DNA of 64,000 nt from Tanytarsus gracilentus (GCA_038502055.1 JAXRKN010000042.1:3844001-3908000); one strand, 5' to 3'; shown: positions 47,319-60,867, counted from the first letter of the stretch. The notes: generated by a model not told the origin, from the sequence alone. Translations and numbers: made by a program.

Positions 47319-50300
47319 TCCTGATAAAATGCTTGTGAATATGTTGTTTACCTTTCAAGAGGTATTCAAGTTTTCATGACAAAATTTTTTATTCTTTATA
47401 TTTATTAAAATTGTATTAGTTGAAAGAAAAAAATTGTATTTGAACTTTTCCCTGCTACCGTAAAAATTTACTAAATCTACAACGTTTAAAATGTTCTATC
47501 CTCCTAAATGTTATGCATTCTATGTCTTGCATTCCTAGAATCTAAAATTGTAAGAAATTATTATATATTATATTGTATGGCTGTGTGTATTTAATATAAC
47601 GTGGAAAAATATTCATATACAACCTTGGATGAAAATTTTCGAGAAAATAATAAAAATAAAATGTTTGCTGGATCAAATCCATATTTATCAAAATTAAAGG
47701 TTTATAAACATTAAAGTGACAATATGAGAACATCAAGTAGTGTATTTATTTATGAATAAGAAAAATTGAGCAGTGTATTGATCTATTTCTTGTTATTAAA
47801 TTATTTTTTAAAACATGCATCGAGTCAAAAATTAAAAAAAAAATATTAATGTGTCTATAGTATTTAAGAAAATAACAATTCAAGTATTACAAATTGATTT
47901 AAAAAATATAAGGGTAAAAATGTTACTGATTACCACTAAATAAATTAAAACCTTTTGCATTTTAAATTGTTTTCAGCAAGCTGTAAAAAAAGAAAAATTA
48001 TTAAAAGTTTTTTATTTCAGATTTATTAAAATCGCGCCCGTTAAACTTTTATAACATCATGTTATAAACATTACAAATATGGTATGGCAGTGTGTTTACT
48101 AAAAAGAATACTAATTAAAAATTGTCATTTTAAGTAACTATTATTAAAAATGATTTCATTTCCTTTTTATTTCTTGTTATATAAGTCACCAGTTGAAAAT
48201 TATTATTCGTTGCAAAACGATTTGACAAATCATAAATGTTAATAGTAAATATATCAGAAATTGTGCAAGATTTTATATTCTTTTTTTAAGGGCGCTATGT
48301 TTACTGACTTATGTTCTCATCTAACAAATGTTCATACTTTTCATTTATAGTGTATTTTAGTAGAGATTGCTAACATATCAATTTTAATATATTTATTTCC
48401 ATAAATTTTGTAATAAAATTCAATTGAATAAAATCGAAAACTTAAACTTTAACGGAAAGGATTCTTTTTTAACTCTCAATTTCAAGTTTTATTTCGTAAA
48501 TTTTAAAAATTGACATTTTATGCTTTTTTAATCTTTTGGAAAATGAAAATCATTGTTAAATATAATTTATCCTTCAGTAACGGCGTTTATCGAAACGAAT
48601 TAGAAGAGAGTAAAGTAAACCCTGTTCAACTTTTTGTGTTAAAGCAAAAGGACTTAACAAAATACTTATAAAATATAAAAAGGGTTTTTGTCTAAAATTT
48701 GATTACTTTTGTTCTTTTCTTTCTATATAGGAGTTTTTTTGAAATATACTGAGATTTTGAGTAAGAGAAGGAAGTAATTCACTATGGAACAAATAATATT
48801 CATTAACTCGAGGCTATTTTTAGCAAGTTGTATCATACATTCAGAACTCGAATGTTTTTTAAATGAATTTTTCCGTAAATTATTAAGAGAATTATAGGCA
48901 TGTTTGGATTAATTTTTTCATTAAATTTCGTATTTTTTCGTCTAAAACTTTTCATTTACTTTTGCTAAGACGATTTTATATGAAATATTGTGCAATAAAC
49001 ATGTATCATTTTCTAAATGGTAAATTTCTTATTTATTTTTGTATAAAGCCATATATTATTTTTTAATGCGGTTCTCAATTATACGATATGAAATAGTGAT
49101 ATATATAAACAGCATTAGCAAACTCGTCCTGAGGGAGAAGAAGAAAAGTTTTTTTAGAATTCTATAAGTAAATCAAATTACAATAACGTTGCTAGAAGTG
49201 GATTATATTTTTTGGAATCATTATTGCATCATAAAAGTTTTTAGTTGTGAAAGCAACACAAATATGTCCTAACTTTTAATAATAATGATAATGATAATGA
49301 CGAATGGGTAACCTCGCAAATCTTTCAACTTGGACATATGCAAACCAGCACAGCTTCCGTCCTTACCGTAGTTAAATAAGTCCTAACTTTTAATAATACC
49401 ATAATAAATTTTAAAAAATTTTAAGTCTCTCTAAAAAAATTCCAATACTGATCTGCTGCCACAATTAAGTTACACGCGTGGGTTTTAAATTTTTTTCTTT
49501 CTATACGAATTTTTTACGATCAAAAGAGAAACAGTCCCATTAAATTATGTTTTTTCCTTATCATTGTTCCGAACATAAGCTGTAGCAACAATAGAAGTAT
49601 ACGAAGATAGTACAATATTCAGTTACAAAAAGTATCAGGAAAGAAATATAAAAAAATTAAAATTATTTCAACAAAAAGCTTTTGCGAGCTTTTGGATACC
49701 AATATCATAATTTGACTAGCGAAATTGCTTTTTAAAATGTCCATTATTTCAGAAAGGCAATTTCAATTTCCCCTTTTGCACATGTTCATATAATATTTTG
49801 AATTTTATTTTTTTTTATAATTTTCAGTGCATATATAAATCACTAATGCTTTCTATCATTAAATAAACATTCAATCATCAAAAACTTTTAGTTCATTTCT
49901 TCAATTAAGTAACAATTTTTTGGATTTTCAATAATACGCATTACGCAGAAATTTATATTTTAGATGAAAGCTTAACTTTAAATTGATTTCTATATGTTTC
50001 AGTTGTTATTTTTGTTCTAAAACGCTATTCAAATTAAATAAAGCACCTATTTATTTTTTATGTTTATTTTTTCCTAAAAAAGCTATTAATATGATCAATT
50101 TATTTTCCGTTGCATATACAGTGAAAGGTGACAAATCTTCCTAAATTTTTAGATTTTCAAAAATTATTTTAACCATGTTTGAACGGCAGACAAATCAACT
50201 AAGAGACCAGCGCGAAACTTGTCACCGATATTTTGAAGTTAGTAAAAATGGATACATTGACTCGAGTTATTTTTTTTTGAGTTTAATTAATTGTATTGTC

Positions 50301-50555
50301 CATAATAATATTTTATGATTAAGATAACATGAAACATTTATATAATGAATCCAAGAAGATAAACAAAAATGAGCATCATTCTAAATGAAGAGAATATAAA
50401 TGTATTTGAATACATGTAGGTTTGTGTAATATTGACACACTGGTATTAGTTTACTTTGTTCATTCTTTTTTCTTGGAAAGGATAATTCTTATTGTTGCTA
50501 AGGAAATTTTTGGCCAAGATTGATACTGCTCGTATTTTTCATTTGAGATAGCGAT
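47319..50555. other. AT-rich intergenic region between NLR-like gene and syd-1
   Basis: About 3.2 kb between the 3' ends of the NLR-like gene (+) and syd-1 (-). I see no coding potential. It contains one short retroposon copy with target-site duplications (49266-49397). The remainder would include the two 3' UTRs; the unusually large convergent gap may mean a long syd-1 3' UTR. Confidence 0.5.
49266..49397 (-). mobile_element. Short retroposon copy A with 18-bp target-site duplication
   Basis: The same 18 bp (gtcctaacttttaataat) flanks the insert at 49266-49283 and 49380-49397. The insert (49284-49379), read on the minus strand, has a body including ggacggaagctg and aagttgaaagatttgcgag and ends in a TCATTA-type simple repeat. 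The body matches copy B (62732-62815) with roughly 7-8 differences over about 62 bases. The simple-repeat 3' tail and long variable duplications indicate target-primed reverse transcription: a SINE or a 5'-truncated non-LTR element. Copy A has about 15 extra bases at its 5' end relative to B. Confidence 0.75.
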
Positions 50556-53500
50556 TTATTTTAAATCCTCTTCAAAGTCAAGCTTTTCAAATTTTCTTGC
50601 AATTTCGGACACCATGTTTGTGGCACCACTTATTCTAGCTCCTGTTGCTTTTGAAAATATTGAACTTAAACCGTTAGTGTCTGCCTGGGTAGAGGAGGAG
50701 GAAGGGCCGGAATCTAAAGGATCGAGGAAAGGATTTGTCGCTGAATACTGTACTCTGTATATATTATCTGATGCACTACTTGTATATGTCGATGTTCCAT
50801 TACTAGATGAATTATTTGTCGTTGTTATATTAGAATAATAATCAGTACTATATTTATATGAATATGGAGTGTCTTTGTTCACATTATGTGAAAATTTGCT
50901 AACATATGAATCATTAGTCGATGATGATTTGGGTAATGTGACACAACCACTAACGTTATTGTAATTTGATTGCTGATCTAAAAATGGACTCGTGTAGCTT
51001 GCCGTTATTTCATTATTTATATTACTTGACGTTATTGATGTTGTCATAGTTACGTTATTAGAATTGTTGGTTAAACTTGATTCTGATTGATATAAATATG
51101 GATTAATTCTACCTAATGATAAAGTGCTAGCAGGACACGCACTTTTTGTGTTCAATCCGGATGATGATGATGAAACGCTAGATAGATTACTAATACTAAT
51201 TGGATTGTTTGCAGACAAAACCAAATCTGACTCATCTGACGTACCCTTATTCTTAAAAGCGTCATTATCATTTGAACCTGGATCGATAATAGAATTTAAA
51301 TTGGATGCTGAGAAAGTGGTCGAAGGAACATAGACTGGAAATGGTGGTAGCTTAAAATTGTTTGTAATTTTATGTTTCACCATTGTCGCTGATGCCTTCG
51401 TCGACGAAGGTGATAAAGTTGAAGCGGTTGTGGAGGAGGTTTTAGGATAATTAATTGATTTGCAGAAAGAAACTTCATCTCCATTGATACTACTTGATTT
51501 CTTATCAATCACTATAGATGACGAAGAAGATGAGATTGTGGTGTTTGCAACGCTAGTGTAAAGATTTGCTTTAGTGAAATTGTCTAAAGAAGATGAAGTC
51601 AATGTTGAAGTTGAAGTAAAAAAAGTAGAGTTTTTAGTAAACTTTTCGTTTGATGTGCTTGGTCCACTTGTACTTTCTTCTCTTTTGGTTTCATCTGTGA
51701 CTTTTTGTGCTGATTGATCTTTTGATTGTTTTTTTTTACTATCCATAATAATCGAAAGATTGCTCTCTATTTCTTCAGTTTTTTTTGTTTGTGTCATTGT
51801 TAATTCTGAAATGTTGCTTGGTGGTGATGCACCTCTTTTGATGGTTTCCGTGCCTAAAATGGCGTCATGAATTTTATTTGATAGAAAGTTTAAAGCTTGT
51901 AGAGCATATAAAGCTTTAGTTACTCACCTGAATTAGAATCGCATGAGCCCGAGCTAGAGCTGCTTGGGGATGGAGTGGCGGGATGATGACGACGTTGCGA
52001 TGGGTCTTGCGCTGCCAATGAGCCCGACAATGCTCCCAACTGCTGCGACTTAACATATCAACATTAAAAATTATTTAAAATTGAACAATTAGTTTTAATT
52101 TCAAAGAAATACCATTTGAGCCGCCGGCTGTAAGACTTGATGCGATTGAGCTGACTGACCCACTACTGATGGAGACTGAGGATTGCTGACTGTGACTGAA
52201 AGCTGAGTTCGAGCGTGCGAGGAGGGCGTATTGGTGATTACCACCAACGGCTGTTTGGCCACTTGCAATTGGAATGCTTTGTTTCCATGCATTCCTGTTC
52301 GCTGCTCGTTGCCGTGCCGATGTATGCCTGTCTAAAGAAATACATATTAAAAATATAAATAATTAATTACATCGCGAGCTTTAGCGATCTTTTTTGGTAA
52401 TTACGTTTTTCCTTTGATTAAAATCGTAAAAAACCATAAAAACATTATGATTTTCCTGATTCAAACCCATTTAGACAATTACTCAACCTTTTGTATCATA
52501 TATGTATGAAAAATTGCAAAAACATTCATGTCCTTAAGTGGTAAATTTGAAGTAATTTGTTTGCACTTCTAATTCAATCAAAACTAACAATTTTTCTAAA
52601 GTTATCGAAAATCACCTTTAATAATTGTAGTTTTACAAATACCCTTACGTTTGCGATTGAGATCGCTCACAAAATGTATTTATTTTTGTTCAACTATCAA
52701 AAAAGTTCATGTAGTAACACACATTACCTGACACAGAATTGGTTGATGCCGGTTGCGGCCATATTTGTAATAAATATTTTAACACTGCAATAGGTTGTGC
52801 GTGATCAATTTCCTCATTAGTAGCACAGTTTGCTGAATGCAAAAGCATCAATGGTGGTCCCAGTGCTGTTGCAAGTGCTTGAGCAGACATTTTATTTCTT
52901 TCCGATGCCGAGACAACTAGAGACAAGTGGTCGAGGAGGAATACTAAGGTAGCCTATAAATGGTAATAAATTTAATTTTATTATTTATAAGTAATAAAAA
53001 GAGGTTTCCTACCCGGTTTGCTCTCGGGAGACAGTCTAAAATACTAAGCATTAGCTTAGCGTTTCCTTCGGGGTCATCGGGCAAACATACTCCTAGGGCA
53101 TCAACAGTCATTTGGAATAAGCAGCGAGTAAATAGGGGTTCTGGAAGTTCACGAAGGTAATCTTTAATAACTCCAGTTATGACATTTATATCAGGGACGT
53201 GATCAGGAGTCAACTCGACAGCTCTTGAATTTCTTTCGAACGCTTCTCGTAAAAGCCGCTTTTTTGTAGCAGAGCCGCACAATCTATAGAGACCAATAAT
53301 ATCTAATCCTCGTCTTTCGATTTCCTCAACACATCGTCTCAGAACAATTGGTACCGGAGCGCTTCCTGGTGCACCTTTAGCTTCTCTTGTAACTACCGTT
53401 TCCAAATCTACACCAAATAGAGCTGTTGAAACACCACTACGGAGAGCTGGAACTCCTCGACGTCTATACAATTGTTGAGGATCATTGTAACGAATTCTTA

Positions 53501-56500
53501 AATAAATTGTTCCACGTGGTTCCACTTTTAAAGCCAATTGATGAATAGGAGTCATACGAAGGAGAGCGGTTATTGCTATAGTGCCACGATAACATAGTTT
53601 ATGACGGTGCTGGGGATCCCATGAATATACTAATACATCAAGTTGCTTATTATTAACCAAATCCAATTCAAACGATTCATCCCAATCAAATTGCAAATCA
53701 CCAGATCTAACAACAGTTCTTGCCTTATGCACTCTATCACACTCAATCACACAATAGAGATCTCGTACTTGTACATTTGCTTGAACGCTTTCCGGAGTTA
53801 CTCTTAAGCCTCGTCCAGCTAAAAGATTAAGCCATAACATTCCTGATATGCCTTGACTCTCCATGATTGGCTTGTCGAGTTTGTATTTAGTAAATTCAGC
53901 AGGATTGATATCTATTTGTCGATGAGTTCGTGGCAGTGTGGTGCTAGGAGTTGGAGCGGGACTTTGATGCCCGCTAATACTTCCGGAAGGTGATTGAACC
54001 CCACCGACGCCACCACCAACTGCTCCTGTACTTAATTCTAATAGTTGACGCATTCGTCGAATATTTGGTGATGATCGTATAGTTGACGACGATGAAGGAC
54101 CTCCAATATGTTGTGATGAAAGAGATCGTACAGGAAGTGATGCGATGCCAGCACGAACTCCTAATCCAATACTATTTCGATCTAAAGTTCCCAACATTCT
54201 TGCTCGATGACTAAAGGCTTCCGGCTAAAAATCGTATTTTGTAAGTTTCTTAAAAGATCAATTTAAAATAAATAAATTTATCTTACATTCTTCAGTGCAT
54301 CGTGTATATTTTCAGCACTACATGAAAAACGGTGTGCTCTTTGCTGATTGAGAATGTCGCGTGATGCTCTCATCTGCTCACAAATAGCGGAACTGCTTGG
54401 AGCTCTCCGGAGCCATGCCCTGTACTCATCGGATGTAAAAATTGATGGATTTGTTGAAATTCTCGATCTCAAATCTTAAAGTGGAAAAGATAATTAGATA
54501 TCGAATTTGTTAAAATAAAATTATTCTTTGTACCTCTATCACGGCGTACTGCTGGCAGTGTATATTCAGGGGCTGATAAGTTTCCATCATCTTCACTACC
54601 AATTCTATCAACCATTCGAGATCTTAAATTAAGCCGTGCTGATGCTGCCAGGTTTCTATCTCTCGGTAGTGAATTAAACTTTGCAAAATCAGCTGCATTT
54701 GCCGCCGCTCCGCTTCGTCCAAGTGTTGCAATATTTTGTTTGTTGTAATAGTAATAGTTTTGTCTGTTAATTGTGGCTTCGGTATCACTTGAATAATCAA
54801 GCGGTGGTTTTTGTCTAACCATTCCCGACGAAGTTGGAGATGAATATTTGATGGCGTTTCTCGAAGATTGATCATATCGTCCATAACGGCCAAGTGTTCC
54901 TCCTGCCAGCGGCTGGTGAGGTGAAGAGACGCCGCCGCCGCTCGATTTTAGACTTGATCTCAACAATGAATGTCTTCCCAATGATGCGGAATAATCAGTG
55001 TACTCAACTCTAGGCAGGATGTCGGCAGAGCCTGACCGAGGGAATCTCTGGTGTGACTGACTTCCTGATACTCCAGGTGCACGTGTATCAGACATCCGTC
55101 TGCTGGGACCAGGATAAAATGAGTGAACTTTTTCTGCAAGGCTTTCAAGAGTTCCTGCATTTTGATAGTAAGCATGTGATGGTTGGAATTGGTGAGCTCC
55201 CTTTGGTTGCTCGGTAATCACTGTTGCAGGTGGAGCTGGAGGTTTATAATTCCAATTGGGTGTATCCAAAGTATTAGATCTTGAATTGTAATATAAATCC
55301 AATTGTTCACTTTGTGGACTATAATTGGTAAGTCCTAAGCCTAAGCGCGATCTCGATTCACTCATTTCTCTTCCATCACCAGTTACTCTGTCCCTGCTGG
55401 CTCTCGATCGTGGTGCATGCTCACCTTCATCCATAATCAAATCGCAATCATCTCTTAAATCTCGTTTGATAACAACAACAGGAGGTTTTTGTTCTGGTCT
55501 GTTAAGAAGCGGTGGAGAGTTTGAACGACCTCTCCTTGTTCTTATTGCCAGAACCAGACGACGTGGAATAGACATTATAATTACAACATCATCTAACGAC
55601 ATTTTTGTAACATCGACTAAATTTACGGCGAGTATTTCATCGTTTACTCGCAAGCAACCGCTGTTATAGACCGCTGATTCCAGAGCTATTCGCGAAATGA
55701 AAACACCATCTGAACGATCTCCACCGTTTCCCTCTCTAATGTACAACCCTTAAAATATTAAAGTTTAAAGAGAAGTCACAAAACGCTAAAGTTAAATATA
55801 TATACCTAGAGTTTGCCCAGGTCTTTTTACAATTTCTACCATTTGAACGGAATGCCTAGAGTCTGCTTTTGCGAGAAATCGCTGCGCTGTCTCATAAGAT
55901 TGACGACTGCCGATGCAACGAGGCTCAAGAATTCTCACAATCATTTCTCCTCTTCGTTCAACAGCCTATAAAAGAGATTATACGACAATTAATTTAAGCA
56001 TTAAGAATTTATTTTATTCAAAGTTTGTTACCTCCAAAGCCGCTGCTGTGCTTGGATCATGATCATTTTCAACTGATTCAATTTGTCGAAAAATCTCTGA
56101 ACTAATACCGGAAACTTTTCTAAAGTCACCCTGTAATAAAACTGGTTCTTTAACATTTTGTCTTTGCATGTTCCCACCATGCTGATTTTGGTTTTGCATC
56201 ATAACTGGCCCTTGATGATGGTGCGGTGCTCGACCGGGGCTTGCTGTGAGATCTGGTACCGATCGTCCATTGTCCTTTTTATGAATGTAAATTTAAAAAA
56301 AAATATAAGTCAGATTTAAAAAAGTCATAGAAAAAATGCTTTTGATTGCAGTTAATTTTGAGTTTTTTCCATTAGCTTTGAACTTTTGTTTCACTTAATG
56401 AATAAACTAGTGCATATTTAACCATAAATGTAAAGAAACTCAAATGAATCACCTTGCTCCTTATGAAAAAGCAACCACTATCTGAACTGTCACACATTAC

Positions 56501-57322
56501 GCGTTCTTGAGCCGATAATTAACGAGAATTGAGTTTTTTAATGTGTTTCATTTAAAATTTTCGCGTCTTGTGATAAAGGAACATTTTTCGAGATGATTTT
56601 AAAAATTTCTTATATATTATATTTTATTGAATACACTTTGATATGTGTTGTAAATCAAATTCACTAAATTTTTAATTGAGCTATATTATCATATTAAATC
56701 ATTTCACTTCTTATTCTCTTTAACTCCTTAGACAAGTTAGGAAAGCTTTTAAATTTTCTTCATGAGATAATTTCTTTTCCTTGATTGCCAATTTTACTAG
56801 TTCTTGATGATTGATCTTAACAGTAAATGGACACATCGTAATAAAACCTTAAAATTAAACTTATTCCAATGCGTTTTCTTAAGAATAATTTTTTATCACT
56901 AATAATGGAAAAAGATGGCGATGTGTAAAATAGTGGTTTTTTTTTCTTTATACTTTTAGAAAAAATCTAGTACAATTCGCATACAAAAGCTTTTACGAGT
57001 TTTTTTTTGAAAAAATCTGAATGAAAATTATTTCGACACATGCGTATCAGTGATTTTATTTTATGGGCTTCGTGATTCAGGCTTAGCACTAACTCGAATG
57101 AGTGAGATGTGGAAAAGAGAAAAGATTTTTTTCCGAATGCAACGAAAATTATGAAGGTGCAATAAACTTTGTACTACAATGTAAAAAATACTATTATGTG
57201 CAAGAAACTAGCGTAGTTGTACATAAATGATTAGCCAGATGTGACTGTTTGGTCTTGTAACATATTTTTAGATGAAATAAATTTGAACAAAAACTTACTT
57301 TTCTTCTTCCGCAACAAAGCAT
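50556..57322 (-). CDS. syd-1: Syd-1 / RhoGAP100F presynaptic scaffold (PDZ-C2-RhoGAP)
   Basis: Inferred coding exons: 57322-57299, 56274-56032, 55965-55806, 55748-54534, 54474-54287, 54224-53013, 52953-52728, 52665-52649 (17-nt microexon, inferred from phase), 52331-52113, 52048-51928 and 51853-50556; about 1640 residues. The N-terminus MLCCGRRK carries two cysteines that could be lipid-modified. The PDZ domain is at about 128-222 (TLGLYIREGNG, VNDEILAVNLVDV). The C2 domain is at about 737-850 (GMLWLNLLAGRGLRV, QFDWDESFELDL). The RhoGAP domain is at about 880-1090, with the arginine finger kept (DIIGLYRLCGSATKKRL) and KDYLRELPEPL. The tail is Ser/Thr/Asn-rich and low-complexity. Syd-1 organises presynaptic active zones, binding neurexin and acting on Rho GTPases. 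A 5' UTR exon probably ends at 57396, and 20 nt of UTR precede the ATG in the first coding exon (57342-57299). Confidence 0.93.
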
Positions 57323-58158
57323 TGCTTTGCAACGGGAATGTCCTGCAATTAAAGTATTTTTGAACATGTTACAGTAAATCAATTTAAAAAATTACCTGTA
57401 GCCGATTTCTTCAACCGAGTAAATTTACGCCACTGCATTAGGCGTATCTACGATTCGGCTACTAATCTTGAATTTTGATTAGTGTCGAATCAAAATTTTC
57501 CCTTAAACACAGTTTGGTATCGTCTTTAGTTATTATGAATGTTGTTTTTAAAGATAACAATTTTTCATTTCGAATTTATTTTATAATTTCACTATTTGTT
57601 CATCACACATCGTCATTATTATGTTGAATTTTTTGTAATAAAAATATAAAAGCAATTTTTTAATTTCAATACTTATAGAAGCGCCCGTAGAAAGTATGAA
57701 TAAAAAAAATTACTTAAAAAAATAATTCTGTGTCCATGGATCATTAAAAATAATTTTGAGAACTAAATCACTTGATCAATATCAAAATACGATCTTTTGT
57801 CAATTATAATGAAACTTATTATACCAAAAAACCGAAATAGTAGGAAATTTGTGAAAAGTGGCTTGAAAATTTGTAAAAGAAAATTTTTTGATAGATATCC
57901 AACTGACGCGAAGTACCTCAACAAAGCCAATTATAACATTTTCCAATCAATGTTCAGATTCAAAAACTAATAGTTTATTTCACAAATTATCATTATTTAC
58001 ACTCTAAAACTTTTGAGATAAATCCACATAATTTTTTTCTTTTGCTTCTTCATACTTTAATTTAATGCGCAAACGCCGAAAATTTAAGGATTTTTTAGAA
58101 TCTAGAATGTTTGTGGAGAAAATAAATTTTTCAAATACGTTTTTTTACAATGGTGTTC
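57323..58158. other. Region between syd-1 start and SLC22 gene end
   Basis: Contains the probable 5' UTR exon of syd-1 (3' end at 57396, donor gtaatt, minus strand) and AT-rich sequence. The SLC22 gene on the same strand ends at 58159. No other gene seen. Confidence 0.5.
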
Positions 58159-60867
58159 TTATTTTTCAACAACTTTAAACAATTTCAATTCTTCATATTT
58201 CTGATAACTTTCAGATTTGATACACTCTGATTTTGGAAATTTCATAAAAAGAGCAATTATCAGAGACATAGATAAATTTAGAGCAATTATAATGTTTTGC
58301 GATATTAAAGCAGATCCAAACGATGAGCAATAACCTATGAAAGGCGCTGCCAAAACAATTGTTCTTGAACAAGTCATTGCAAAATAATTGCATGCCTTTT
58401 GCTTTTCCTTTGTAACAAAATCAGCTGTACACGTGATAAAAAGAACAAGGATAGTTGATATTGTTACTTTTAAAATTATCCAGGTTGTCAAATACATTAA
58501 CATTCTTTTGAAAGGTGTAAATGATAAGGGAATAAAATTTGCTGAAATTCCTAAAGTCGAACTAAAGATATTCAGTAAAGATGCCCATTTCCACTTGTTG
58601 GATTTTTTTAGTATCAAATACAAGCCAATTAATGATCCAAGTAGTTCACAGATTCCCGCAATTACTGTATTGATCTCAAGGTTTTTTCTTCCAAGAGCTC
58701 GGACATGAAGTAAGGATGCAAAAAAAAGTGAAATATAAATTGACCAGCCCACGTGATATATTAGTAGATTCTTTTTATGGCTGAAATTTCCTTTCCAAAT
58801 AGACCAAATAGAAGGCTCTTCAGGTTCGTTTCGGTATTGTTTCGATAAATTATTCAACTCATTTACAACAAGATTCTTATCAAAATCTTTCCTGTTAACG
58901 CGTGCGGCAATAAAAAGAACCTTTGAAGCATCTTTTAAACGTGCATGTTTTATAAGCCATTGTGGAGAATCTGGAATCAACGGATAGATGAGAAAAAAAT
59001 AGTAATTTTTTTTATTTTGTAAAAATTTTTTTTTTATTATTTTTTTTTTTTTTATTTTTTTTTTTTATTTTTTTTTAAAATTATTTTTTTTTTTTTTTTT
59101 TTTTTGGAAAAAATTTTTTTGTGTGAATTTTATTTTATTTTTTTTAAGATTTTTTTTTTTGTGTTTTTAATTTTTTTTATAAAATTTTTTTTATATTTTT
59201 TTTTTGGTAATGAATGTTTTTTTTTTTTTTATCTTTATGTATGAAAATATTTAATAGAGATATTTAATATGTATTGATGGTGTTGAAGTATTTTAATTTT
59301 TTTTAAATATTTTTTCGTTTTTTTACACATTGTTGTTAAGTGTGAGGTAGTGTGAAGACCGAGAGAGAGCTAAATTAGATTGTGAGAGTAAGAGAGAAGG
59401 GAGAAAAAGAACAAGCTTGGCAACGATATTGCCAAATAAACATGTCTCCAACTTTGCCAAAAAGCCCCAATAAAAGGTAAAAGCATTACACCAATGGACC
59501 AAAATTGTTCAAAAATACACAAAATTATTACTCGAATCTTTCCGGATGATATATCGACAAGAGTTATAATGCTTGTGCACATCAAACTGCATGCTGCTGC
59601 AACTAAGCTCCTAAAAGTTACATGTATTGCATAGGTTGGAGCGTATCCTGTTGCCAAGCCAAAGAGAATTTGGGTGATTAAACCCAGAAGCATAATTTCT
59701 TTAGGGCTCTTTCTGGAATTAAATTTATAAAATTAATAAACAATTAGTTGCCTATTGGGTCTGAGAGCATCAAAAGAGCATCTTTTTACATGTCTCGAGC
59801 CTTTAACTAAAAATTTCGAAAGTTTTAAATATGCATACATTTTGAGCATTTGATTTGCAACTAAACCTCCAATTAAAACACCGAGAAGATGGAAAGATTG
59901 CGTTACAGGAACCAGTACATCCTTCGAACAGTATAATTCATATTGATGGATTAGAGAATTATAAAAGACTATTTGTTCAAAATCATAACATCGTTGCAAT
60001 TCATTTCCAGTATCAGTTGTCTCGTTTCTATACCTGCTTTCAGCATTGTCGAAAATGTAACAGAAATCGTATGAATCTTCTTGTTCTATGCTATCATATT
60101 TGTACAAATGCGCTGCTTCAATCCATAAGTTTACGTCGCTTGGGGTACAATTTAGGTTTCCTCGACAAAAATATTCACCTCGAAGTGGTGTCTTTGCGGT
60201 AAAAATCAGCTTTTTAAAAAATAAATGCATATCTTATGGTATCAATATACTCTTCAATTCTAAAAATTACTCACACAAGCCATAAACCTGGGAAAAAAAT
60301 TAGAAGATTTTTGTTAAAGATCAGAAGTTTCAACTAAATTTTCGGTGTTTAATCACCGGACTTGCAGATTAATCGGCCGGTGATATACAATCTAAATTTT
60401 TACCACCTTTTTCTAAAGATAATGTTCATATCATTTTTAAGTTTTTAACAAGATATCTCTGACAAGAAATATCAGGAATTATAATTAATTCAAACTCTAA
60501 ATTAGTTTAAATAGCATATGAGTATTTCTCAAATCAATTTTTCATAATTTAAAGGCTTAATTTAAGTTTTTGATTTCACAACACTACAGAACAATCTTAA
60601 CTTAAATATTATAAATTTATAATTAAATACAAAAATTTGTGCAAAGAAGCAAAATAGTCTTTTCATAACTTAGTAACTTACATTCGAGTTTAGTTATAAT
60701 TAGTCTTATAAATCAGATATTATTTTCAAAATTTCAATTGAAGTTTTTAAATCTTAATTTCCTTACCATGAAGAAGGAATTTTTAACAAAAATATTAAAA
60801 ATGCTGATCTTAACTGCCATTTACTAAAAGGCTCGATGAAATTTGAGATAAAATCATTATTACACAT
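58159..60867 (-). CDS. SLC22-type organic ion/carnitine transporter, interrupted
   Basis: Inferred segments 60867-60767, 60287-60275 (13-nt microexon), 60209-59839, 59712 to about 59403, then, after an unexplained insert, about 58998 to 58159. Joined, this is about 545 residues, normal for the family. Exon 1 begins MCNNDFISNFIEPFSKWQLR; the frame is open upstream to a possible acceptor, so an earlier start is possible. TM1 (FLIFLLKIPSSWFMAC) leads to a cysteine-rich extracellular loop, then TM2 onward (GVLIGGLVANQMLKIKSPKE, LITQILFGLATGYAPTY). SLPSLFFF should run directly into IPDSPQWLI, the SLC22 loop after TM6. At that point about 400 bp of A/T homopolymer-rich sequence with no acceptor AG near the right edge interrupts the frame. 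The second half has six more membrane segments. SLC22 proteins carry organic cations, anions or carnitine across the plasma membrane; the substrate is unknown. Confidence 0.8.
59000..59402. repeat. A/T homopolymer-rich block inside the SLC22 gene
   Basis: Plus strand: long T-runs broken by single A, G or C between 59000 and about 59250, then AT-rich, then a GA-rich end (59341-59402). Both edges carry a similar GAGAAAAA-type sequence (58990-58999 and 59401-59408). There is no canonical intron boundary at the right places. It may be an assembly artefact, an expanded simple repeat, or an insertion with an A-rich tail. Confidence 0.7.

Noticed and set aside
52113..52331. Al alternative phase-1 reading of syd-1 exon 8
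   Set aside because: It is open through exon 8 but meets a stop in exon 9, whereas the phase-0 reading continues in long coding exons; kept only as a possible truncated isoform.
59733..59838. In-frame extension of the SLC22 exon beyond 59839
   Set aside because: Splicing at the donor at 59838 to the acceptor before 59712 gives exactly the family spacing (ANQMLKIKSPKEIML); the extension adds residues absent from SLC22 proteins.
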